Shown here piece by piece: positions 26,336 to 33,946 of a stretch of DNA of 64,000 nucleotides. The number at the start of each line of letters is the position of its first letter. Position 1 is the stretch's first letter. The DNA is taken from NCBI GenBank assembly GCA_965232285.1, contig CBDDPL010000004.1:2728001-2792000 (forward strand), read 5' to 3'. This stretch comes from Denitrobaculum sp965232285. Its GTDB lineage: Bacteria > Pseudomonadota > Alphaproteobacteria > Kiloniellales > Kiloniellaceae. The translations under genes and the position numbers were made by a program. The notes below the pieces were generated by a model. The model was not told the DNA's origin. It was given only the letters and a program-made list of their open reading frames with translations, and did not search any database.

Positions 26336-28701
26336 CCGAGGTGCAGGTGGTCATTATCGGCGGCGGCGCCATGGGGGTATCGCTGCTTTACCATCTGACG
26401 AAGATGGGCTGGCGCGACGTTCTGCTGGTGGAAAAGAATGACCTGACCCATGGCTCCACCTGGCACGCCGCCGGACTCTGCACGCACTTCGCGCACAACA
26501 CGACGATCCAGGAACTCAGGGCGACCTCCGTTCGGCTCTACCGTGACATCCTGCCGGAGGAGACCGGGCAGGATTGCGGCTTTCATCGCTCGGGCGCGAT
26601 GCGGATCACACGCAATCCCGAACGCATGGCCGAGTTTCGCCATGTGGCGGGTCTGTCGGCCTTTACCGGCTATCCCCTTGAGATGTTGACTCCCGAGCGG
26701 ATCGCGGAACTGCACCCTCTGGCAAAGCTCGATGGCTTGCTCGGCGGTATCTACGAACCCGACGATGGACATGTGGATCCCTGGCTGGCCACCAACGCCA
26801 TGGCCCAAGTCGCAACTGGCAAAGGCGCCAAGATCTGGCGGCGCTGTTCGGTGACGGATATTCGGCGCTTGGACAAGCAGTGGCAGGTGGAAACAGCCAG
26901 GGGAAGTGTTCGCACACAGCACCTGGTCAATGCGGCGGGCACCTGGGGCTGGGAGATCGGACAGATGATGGGGCTCAACATCCCATCGGTGCCGGTACTG
27001 CATCAATACCTGGTTACGGACCGAGTGGCCGACGTCGCCGAACGGCAGGCTTCCGGTCTACCGGAATTGCCGATCATCCGCGACCCGGAAGAAAGCTGGT
27101 ATGTGCGCCAGGAGCGCGACGGGCTGATCCTCGGACCTTATGAAAAAGAGGCGCAGGTCTGGTCGGTCGACGGGGTGCCGCCGGAGTTCGGGGCGGATCT
27201 GATGCCCCCCGACCTGGACCGGGTGGAGCATATCATCCTTGCCGCGATGGCTCGAATTCCGGCCTTAGAGACCGCTGGCGTGAAATCGGTGATCAACGGA
27301 CCGATCACCTTCACTCCGGATGCCAACCCGCTGATCGGCCCGGCGCACGGGCTGGAAGGCGCCTGGCTGCTGACCGGCTCCTCCATGGGGGTCATGGAGG
27401 GCGGCGGTGCGGGCTGGTTCCTTGCGCACTGGATGACCCATGGTGCGCCGCCGATGGATGCGCTTGCCGTCGACAGCCGGCGCTTTGGCGCCTGGGCGGA
27501 CCGTGACTATCGCGTGGCCAAAGCCATCGAATGCTTCGGTCTGCAGTTCGGCGTTCACTATCCCTTCGAAGAACGCCCGGCCGGACGCAACCTCCTTAAG
27601 TCACCGCTGCATGACGCGATGCTGAAACAGGGTGCTGTCATGGGTTTTGCCTATGGCTGGGAACGGCCGCTTCACTTTGGGGGCGCGGCCACGCCGGATA
27701 CCTTTGGCAAGCCGGGATGGTTCGATCAGGTCGCGCAGGAAGTCGACGCGGCCAGCAATCGGGTCGCCCTGGCCGATCTCTCGGTCTTCTCCAAGTTCGA
27801 AATCACCGGTGATGTCGAGACATTCCTGAAGGCCCTGGGCCTGAACCGCACGCCAAAACCGGGCCGCATAGGACTGACCCACAGCGTCACCCCGGCGGGC
27901 GGCGTCGGGTCCGAGTTTACAGTGACCCGCTTGTCCGATGACCGCGCCTATCTGACTTCGGCGGCGGCAAGCCGTCAGATGGACCTGGACCTCTTGCGCA
28001 CCACCCCCGGCGACGCCTCCGTGACCGATGTCACCGAGAGGCTGGGCGTCATCGGCCTGATGGGACCGAAGGCGGCCGCCGTCCTCTCTGCCTGCTGCGA
28101 TGACAAACTGGACTTTCCCTGGCTGTCAGCTCGCGAGATCACGATCCTGGGCCAAAAGGTTCTGGCCCTGCGGGTTTCCTACATTGGGGAGTTCGGCTGG
28201 GAACTGCATATGCCTCTGGAGGCGATGCCTTCGGTCTACAGCGCGCTCCTGCAGGCGGGTCAGCCCTACGGCATCGGACACTATGGCGCCTACGCCGCGA
28301 ACGCCATGCGACTGGAGAAGGGCTACCGGGCCTGGGGTAGCGATCTGACAAGCGAGCGCTCACCGCGAGAGGCGGGTCTCGGCAGCTTTATCAAACAGGA
28401 TTGTCCGGCCGTCGACAATCGCCCCAACGACTGGGACATGGTTTTACTTGAGATCCACTCGGATCGCGCTCATCCCTTTTATGGCCACGGTCTGTGGCAT
28501 GGCGCGCACTGCGTTGGCATTGTGACCTCGGCGGCATTCGGTCACCGTTGCGGCAAGATGCTGGCGCTTGCCTATTTGCGCGATGCCTCCGCACGAGACA
28601 ATCTGACACTTGAGGTCTTGGGCGAGCAGCTGCCCGTTTCCATCCTTGAGCGCCCACCCTTCGATCCTGATAATCACCGTCTACGCGAAACCGGAGCCTG
28701 A
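26332..28701 (+). CDS. FAD-dependent oxidoreductase with GcvT domain (DMGDH/sarcosine dehydrogenase-like), copy 2
   Basis: A 789-residue paralog of the preceding protein with the same layout: FAD domain (VVIIGGGAMGVSLLYHL), GSTWHAAGL with H45 for covalent FAD, then an FAO_M linker and C-terminal GcvT domain (SYIGEFGWELHMP, MRLEKGYRAWGSDL). The two copies are clearly divergent, so they probably act on successive substrates rather than being a recent duplication. The gene overlaps copy 1 by 4 bases (GTGA) and ends 1 base before the aminotransferase start. Confidence 0.9.
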   Translation: MTEVQVVIIGGGAMGVSLLYHLTKMGWRDVLLVEKNDLTHGSTWHAAGLCTHFAHNTTIQELRATSVRLYRDILPEETGQDCGFHRSGAMRITRNPERMAEFRHVAGLSAFTGYPLEMLTPERIAELHPLAKLDGLLGGIYEPDDGHVDPWLATNAMAQVATGKGAKIWRRCSVTDIRRLDKQWQVETARGSVRTQHLVNAAGTWGWEIGQMMGLNIPSVPVLHQYLVTDRVADVAERQASGLPELPIIRDPEESWYVRQERDGLILGPYEKEAQVWSVDGVPPEFGADLMPPDLDRVEHIILAAMARIPALETAGVKSVINGPITFTPDANPLIGPAHGLEGAWLLTGSSMGVMEGGGAGWFLAHWMTHGAPPMDALAVDSRRFGAWADRDYRVAKAIECFGLQFGVHYPFEERPAGRNLLKSPLHDAMLKQGAVMGFAYGWERPLHFGGAATPDTFGKPGWFDQVAQEVDAASNRVALADLSVFSKFEITGDVETFLKALGLNRTPKPGRIGLTHSVTPAGGVGSEFTVTRLSDDRAYLTSAAASRQMDLDLLRTTPGDASVTDVTERLGVIGLMGPKAAAVLSACCDDKLDFPWLSAREITILGQKVLALRVSYIGEFGWELHMPLEAMPSVYSALLQAGQPYGIGHYGAYAANAMRLEKGYRAWGSDLTSERSPREAGLGSFIKQDCPAVDNRPNDWDMVLLEIHSDRAHPFYGHGLWHGAHCVGIVTSAAFGHRCGKMLALAYLRDASARDNLTLEVLGEQLPVSILERPPFDPDNHRLRETGA

Positions 28702-28702
28702 C

Positions 28703-30016
28703 ATGTCCGTCCCTCCCCTGCATACCGATTGGAGCCACGCCGCGACAGCCGAGCGGCGCGACAGCTACTACGCAGCCTCGCTCACACGCTTCACCCCCTT
28801 CAAGGAGCCCATCGTGTTTCGCAAAGGCCAGGGGCAGTACCTCTGGGACGTGGAAGGAAACAAGTATACCGATCTGCTCGGCATGAACGTTTGTATCTCC
28901 GTCGGTCATTCCCACCCGCGCGTGGTGGCGGCGGCGATGGCCCAGGCCCAGGAGTTAACCCACTGCACCACGATGTTCTATCACCCGACCCCGGCCCATC
29001 TGGCGGAGGAACTGGCGGCGACTATGCCCAAGGGTCAGGACTGGGTGGTGCACTTCACCAATTCCGGCGCCGAGGCGATCGATCTCGCCATGACCATGGC
29101 GCGCACCTTCACCGGCAATCTCGATCTGCTCGCCTTGCGCACCGCCTATCACGGTCCCACCGCGGCGGCGCAATCGATTACCGGAATCTCGAGCTGGCGG
29201 CATCCGGGTATGCCAGGCAACGTGGCCTTCGTCCCAGAACCCAATCAGTATCGCGGCATCTTCGGTCAGGGCTCCCAGCCCTATCTCGACGAGATCGACC
29301 GCACCATCGCCACCGCGACCTCAGGGCGGATTGCGGGAATCTTTGTCGAAAGCGTCCAGGGCTACGGCGGCATTATCGAAATGCCGAAAGGCTACATGTC
29401 CGGCGCGGCTGAACGGGTGCGGGCCTCAGGCGGCCTCTACATCGCGGATGAGGTGCAGTCGGGCTTTGGCCGGACCGGCGATCACTTCTGGGGCTTTGAG
29501 GCGGACGGCGTCGTCCCCGACATCGTCGTGATGGCCAAAGGGCTGGGCAACGGCTTTCCCATCGGGGCGGTCGTGGCGCGCAAGGAAGTGGCCGCCCCCA
29601 TGGCCGAGAAGTTCATGTTCCACACCTACGGCGCAAACCCGACCTCGACAGCGGCGGCCCGGGCGGTCCTTCAGGTGCTGAAAGACGAAGGGCTTCAGGA
29701 AAACGCCAAGACGGTCGGCGCGGCGCTCTATGCCCGCCTGCAAGACCTGCAGCGCGCGCATGACGCCATCGGGGACGTGCGCGGCAAAGGCCTGATGCTG
29801 GCCATCGAGATGGTCAAGGACCGCGCCACGAAAGCGCCGGACCGCGAGACCACGTCAGCGGTCTTCGAAGCCTGCCGTGAACAGGGACTGATCCTTTCCA
29901 AATCCGGCCCACATCAATCCGTTCTGCGGATGGTGCCGCCGCTCTGCCTGACGCTGGCCGACGTCGAAGTCGTTGCGGAAGGACTTGACCGGGCCTTTTC
30001 CGGCTTAACGCGCTAA
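28703..30016 (+). CDS. Class III aminotransferase, AGXT2-like
   Basis: A 437-residue PLP enzyme from ATG 28703, directly after the second dehydrogenase gene. The PLP Lys is K279 in VMAKGLGNGFPIGAV; the upstream Asp motif is ADEVQSGFGRTG, and the substrate loop is HSHPRVVAAA. Overall it resembles alanine-glyoxylate aminotransferase 2 and related omega-aminotransferases. As the last gene of the operon it may use the amine or glyoxylate product of the demethylation steps. Exact donor and acceptor are not shown by the sequence. Confidence 0.88.
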   Translation: MSVPPLHTDWSHAATAERRDSYYAASLTRFTPFKEPIVFRKGQGQYLWDVEGNKYTDLLGMNVCISVGHSHPRVVAAAMAQAQELTHCTTMFYHPTPAHLAEELAATMPKGQDWVVHFTNSGAEAIDLAMTMARTFTGNLDLLALRTAYHGPTAAAQSITGISSWRHPGMPGNVAFVPEPNQYRGIFGQGSQPYLDEIDRTIATATSGRIAGIFVESVQGYGGIIEMPKGYMSGAAERVRASGGLYIADEVQSGFGRTGDHFWGFEADGVVPDIVVMAKGLGNGFPIGAVVARKEVAAPMAEKFMFHTYGANPTSTAAARAVLQVLKDEGLQENAKTVGAALYARLQDLQRAHDAIGDVRGKGLMLAIEMVKDRATKAPDRETTSAVFEACREQGLILSKSGPHQSVLRMVPPLCLTLADVEVVAEGLDRAFSGLTR

Positions 30017-30026
30017 GGGGACGCCC

Positions 30027-31424
30027 CTACTGGCTCTTGAGCGCGATCTCGTCATAGAGATCGCTCTTCACGCCGAGGTAGCCGTCCCAGGCGAACCAGT
30101 AGGCGATGTGGCCGGCCACCCGGGCCAGCTTGCTCCCGTCGGGGCCCGTCAGGCTGTCTTCGCTGATGGTCCAGAGACCATCGGGACCGGACAGGGCATC
30201 GGCGCGCGCGCTCTTTTCGAAGCTTCGTCCGCCACGGTCATAGGCGCGCACGGTGCGGGTCGCGGCGTCGCCGATCAACACCACCTCGCGATTGCCGACC
30301 GCATCATTGATGACACGGCCACCGGCGAAGGCCGCCAGGGGCCAGGCCTTGGCGGCGCCGACATCGCGAATGCCGAAGACGTAGTCCTTGCGCCGGACGT
30401 CATCTTCCCGGGCAACCACGGCCGGGAACATCAGATCGGGGCTGGCAAAGTAAGCCTTGTAGACCACGCCGGAACCGTAGTCCCGGCGGTGGCCCGTATC
30501 CAGCGACAGCACCCGGGTGTCGGGGTTCTGCTTCTTCCACCTGGCCCAGGAGGTGATGGCCACCGGGCGGATCTTCAGCTTGATACCGCTGTCGACCAGC
30601 GGTCCGCTGACCGGCTCGCCGGTGAACTGGTTCCAGAGGCTGTCGGTCTGACGGTCGAACATCAGCTTGTTGGAACGGTAGAGGAAGCCGGAGGAACCAA
30701 AGACGAAGGGTTCATCCCGGCCCTCGACATCGGTCTCGAAGAGGATGCCGGCGCCGCAGAGGGTGCAGTAGGCCAAAGCTACCGGCACACCGCCGATCAC
30801 CTCGTTGAACATCTCGTGCCAGCCCATGATGCGCAAGGGATAGGCCCGCGCGTCACCGTTGATCTCGACCCCGAAAACCAGATCATCATCGAGCAGGTAA
30901 TCCGCCTCGCCGGCTTTGATCAGCTTGGGATTGTCGAGGGAGGGAATGCCATCGACCTGCACGCCGCCCCAGGTGATCTCCTCCAGGCGGATCTTCATGT
31001 TCTCGGGCAATGAGCGTTCGCCGCCTACGAAGCGCAGGAACGCGCGGTCGATGCGCGAGAAGATCTCGAGCTTCAGGTCGCGGTAGCTGGGGTGCGCCGG
31101 AATCTCCGGATGGGCCTCCTGCCACAGCATGCCGTCGAACCAGTCGCTGGCGTCACTGCCGGTCAGGCGCTTGAAGGCGTTGCTGATCTCGGTGTCGGTC
31201 CCGAAGTAGCGCATGGCCAGGATCAGCGCCGGCGCCACGTCCGCATTGCCGCGCGCCGTCAGCTTACGCAGGGCTTCCGAACGCTGATCGGGGGTGCCGA
31301 AAAAAACATTCTGGCTGTGCTCTGCAACGGCCTCGTCGCTGAGGGGCATCGCCCGCAGACCGGCGCCCGTCGTGGCCGCGAGCAGAAAAAACGCGCCCAA
31401 GAGCGCCATCATGGTCCTGAACAA
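30027..31424 (-). CDS. DUF3179 domain protein, exported
   Basis: A 465-residue protein with an N-terminal signal peptide (about 1-25) and a large DUF3179 domain (about 165-440). The domain has its usual cysteine motif ALAYCTLCGAGILFE and the conserved segments FGSSGFLYRSNKLMFDR, SLWNQFTGEPVSG and DYVFGIRD. The function of DUF3179 is not known. The gene is downstream of the HEAT-repeat gene on the same strand (140-bp gap), with the iodate-reductase-like operon behind that. It converges with the aminotransferase gene, 10 bp away. Confidence 0.85.
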   Translation of the reverse strand: MFRTMMALLGAFFLLAATTGAGLRAMPLSDEAVAEHSQNVFFGTPDQRSEALRKLTARGNADVAPALILAMRYFGTDTEISNAFKRLTGSDASDWFDGMLWQEAHPEIPAHPSYRDLKLEIFSRIDRAFLRFVGGERSLPENMKIRLEEITWGGVQVDGIPSLDNPKLIKAGEADYLLDDDLVFGVEINGDARAYPLRIMGWHEMFNEVIGGVPVALAYCTLCGAGILFETDVEGRDEPFVFGSSGFLYRSNKLMFDRQTDSLWNQFTGEPVSGPLVDSGIKLKIRPVAITSWARWKKQNPDTRVLSLDTGHRRDYGSGVVYKAYFASPDLMFPAVVAREDDVRRKDYVFGIRDVGAAKAWPLAAFAGGRVINDAVGNREVVLIGDAATRTVRAYDRGGRSFEKSARADALSGPDGLWTISEDSLTGPDGSKLARVAGHIAYWFAWDGYLGVKSDLYDEIALKSQ

Positions 31425-31564
31425 AGCTTTGCCTCCAGCAGTTCTCTTTTGGAGACATAGTTAGGCCGGAAGATTGACAGCGGAATGCCGCATCACAGGC
31501 TTGTGTTGCAAGTTTACGGCCCTCGGCACAGCCCGGAGCCACGGCAGGCGGCAGGAAAACCGCC

Positions 31565-33775
31565 TCAGGCGTTCGATCCGACCGCGTCAAGGATTGTCAG
31601 CGTCTGCCAACGTCCCAGCGCCGGATCATGAAGCTCCCGCAACAGCAGATTCCGCGCCTCGGCGCTTTTCATGCAAAGCTCAGTCAGACTGTCTGCCCAA
31701 CCGCGGTCCAGACAGCTTTTGAGAGCCCGCTCCAGATCCGCCGTCGAATCGCGTGATGTGATCAGCGCCAGGGCGGCCCGACGCACGAGCGCAGAATCAT
31801 CCTCCAGAGCCGCAAAGACCCGCTCTTCCCCGCTGTCGCCGAGCGTGTTCAGCGCCTCCGCCCGCACGACCGCGTCGTCATCCCCGAGCAACGGCAACAG
31901 CCGCCCTGCCTCGATATCATCACGATTCGCGACGGCCTGAAGCGCATGGCCTCTGATCAGGGCATTTTCGTCACCCAGACCGCCAAGCAAGACCGGCAGG
32001 AGCGTCGGAGAGCCCGGCTGGCTCTTCGCCCGTCGGGCCAGGGCGGCGAACGCACTGCTCTTGACGAGCGTCTCAGCCGATACGGCAGCCTCGACCAGAG
32101 CCGCCTCAACCTCCTCGCCCGGGCAGTCAGCGGCGATCCGCAACGCCAGGAGGCGCAGATCCAGAGCGTAGTCATCCGGGCCATCGACCGCTACGCGGCG
32201 GCGATACTTGCCCTGCCCGCGTTTCATGGGCCCCGAGTGATCGACGTTTGGACTGTCCCCGGCGCGCGGGCTTTCAAGCCTGTGCTTCCCGACCTCGACC
32301 GCATTCCGGCCGGGAGGCTCCTGCAGGGCAGCGAGTGTCGAGGTGGGGAAGCGGAGGTCGACGACGTTGCTCTCCTCTTCCGCCTGATCCCCGCGGAGGA
32401 TTTCCCCCTCGCGGGTAATCGTGATGCGGCTGTCTCCGGCCTCCTCCTTGGAAGCAGCCGGAGAGTGCGCTTCTTCCTCCATCGGCGCCTGGGCTCGCTG
32501 CGCGCCTTCGGAAAAACCGCCTCGGACGGCCGCTGCCAGAAGCGCGCGCGCCGGCGTGGCAAGCTCCCCGCTCTCCGTCTTCGCCAACTCCGTGAGAGCG
32601 ACAAGTGCCGCCGCCCGAATCTGTCGGATCGGATTCATCACTCCGCGCTCGAGCAGCGCGATCGACGCTTCGAGCCGCAGCTCCGGCAGCGCAGCCATCG
32701 CCGCAAGCCGCACCTCAAGCGGACGCGTTTCCTCGTCGATGATCGACGTCAGTAGCTCGAAGCTGGGAGCACCAGAGAGACGCGGCAGATGCCGGACCGC
32801 CGCCGTGGCCAGAGTCGGGCCGACCGTCGGCAGCCAGGCCTGGACATTCGCGGCGAGATCTTCCGGCAGCGCGGCGGTAGGATCCGACAGAACCAGATCC
32901 AAGGCCAGCGCCCTCAAGTCTTCATCGGGGTCGTTCAAAGCCGCCAAAGCGAGATCCCGCCGCCCGACACCCAGTTTCTGCAAGGCGGCGCGCCGCACGG
33001 CAGGAGAGGCATCCTCACGCAGCAGGCGCTCCAGCGCCGGATCGTCCGCATCGAGGCTTTGTACCGCCAGACAACGCACATCCGGGCTCGCATCCTCGAG
33101 CATCGCTTCCAAGACCGGAGCGAGGGCCTGCGGCTGCGCTTTGGTCAGAGCCGCCAGGGCCTGCTCACGCACCCGGGCCGCGCCATCGTGCAGCAGCGCG
33201 AGCAAAGCGGTGATACCCGCCCCCGGGATGCCGGCCAGCGCCGCGAAGACCACGTCGTCCAGTTCCTGGCCCATTTCGTCTTCGCGGGCGGCCAGCAGAT
33301 CCTCAACCACCTCCGGCACCTTCATGCGCCCCAGCGCTTCGATTGCGGCTAGCTGGACATCGAGCCAGTCGTCCCACATGCCGGCCTCGTCTTCCCAGGC
33401 GACATCATGATCGCAGCGATCCTTCACCAGGGACACCAGCAGAGGAACCGATGTTCTGTCCTCGAGTCGCGCGAGAGTGTTAATGGCCGCGATCTTCACT
33501 TCCTTGACCGGATCGCCGAGCAAGGAACGGCGGATCGCATCGACATCCTCCGGCCGGGCACAGAGGACGAGCGCCCCCATGGCGTCGGTCCGTACATCCG
33601 GATCCTCATCAAGCAAGGCCTCGACCAGCGCCGCAGCGGCCTCCTGACCGCCGGTGGCGGCAAGCGCCCGTGCCGCCGCACAGCGCAGAACCTCGTCGCC
33701 ATCCCTCAGGTGCCGAATGACTGGCTCGGTCGTTTCCGGCAAATCACCAGACGGCAGCGTGGCGGCAGTCATCAT
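31565..33775 (-). CDS. HEAT-repeat protein
   Basis: A 736-residue protein built of about 30-residue helical repeats rich in Leu, Ala and DxxVR patterns (for example DEDPDVRTDAMGALVL, DASPDVRCLAVQSL, DDDAVVRAEALNTLG). There are two repeat blocks (about 15-430 and 530-735) split by a charged, low-complexity linker (about 430-525). No signal peptide, CxxCH or other catalytic motif is seen, so it is probably a cytoplasmic scaffold. It lies just after the idrA-like gene but behind a terminator. A role in assembly of the molybdoenzyme is possible but rests on position only. Confidence 0.82.
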   Translation of the reverse strand: MMTAATLPSGDLPETTEPVIRHLRDGDEVLRCAAARALAATGGQEAAAALVEALLDEDPDVRTDAMGALVLCARPEDVDAIRRSLLGDPVKEVKIAAINTLARLEDRTSVPLLVSLVKDRCDHDVAWEDEAGMWDDWLDVQLAAIEALGRMKVPEVVEDLLAAREDEMGQELDDVVFAALAGIPGAGITALLALLHDGAARVREQALAALTKAQPQALAPVLEAMLEDASPDVRCLAVQSLDADDPALERLLREDASPAVRRAALQKLGVGRRDLALAALNDPDEDLRALALDLVLSDPTAALPEDLAANVQAWLPTVGPTLATAAVRHLPRLSGAPSFELLTSIIDEETRPLEVRLAAMAALPELRLEASIALLERGVMNPIRQIRAAALVALTELAKTESGELATPARALLAAAVRGGFSEGAQRAQAPMEEEAHSPAASKEEAGDSRITITREGEILRGDQAEEESNVVDLRFPTSTLAALQEPPGRNAVEVGKHRLESPRAGDSPNVDHSGPMKRGQGKYRRRVAVDGPDDYALDLRLLALRIAADCPGEEVEAALVEAAVSAETLVKSSAFAALARRAKSQPGSPTLLPVLLGGLGDENALIRGHALQAVANRDDIEAGRLLPLLGDDDAVVRAEALNTLGDSGEERVFAALEDDSALVRRAALALITSRDSTADLERALKSCLDRGWADSLTELCMKSAEARNLLLRELHDPALGRWQTLTILDAVGSNA

Positions 33776-33794
33776 CGCAGCCTCCTCTCCAATG

Positions 33795-33841
33795 AAAAAA
33801 CATCCTGAGTTGGAACCACGTCCTGGGTCCGGCTCAGGATG
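33795..33841 (-). terminator. Intrinsic terminator of the Idr-like operon
   Basis: On the minus strand CATCCTGAG and CTCAGGATG (33833-33841 and 33801-33809) form a 9-bp stem enclosing 23 bases with extra internal pairing, followed by TTTTTT. This ends the leftward cytochrome-Rieske-molybdopterin operon before the HEAT-repeat gene, whose start is 20 bases further on. Confidence 0.75.
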
Positions 33842-33883
33842 TGACTCCGCTCAAAGTCTTTAGGCCGAGGCCCGTTCCCGCGG

Positions 33884-33917
33884 GTCAGATGGACCGCCGA
33901 CAGCAGGTCCATCTGAC
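33884..33917 (-). repeat. Perfect 12-bp hairpin just after the idrA-like gene
   Basis: GTCAGATGGACC (33884-33895) and its exact complement (33906-33917) flank a 10-base loop, 30 bases after the stop of the molybdopterin gene. No T-run follows. It could protect the 3' end of the operon mRNA ahead of the true terminator at 33795-33841. Confidence 0.65.
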
Positions 33918-33946
33918 TTCGGGTTCAACCTCACCGCCGCAGGCGA

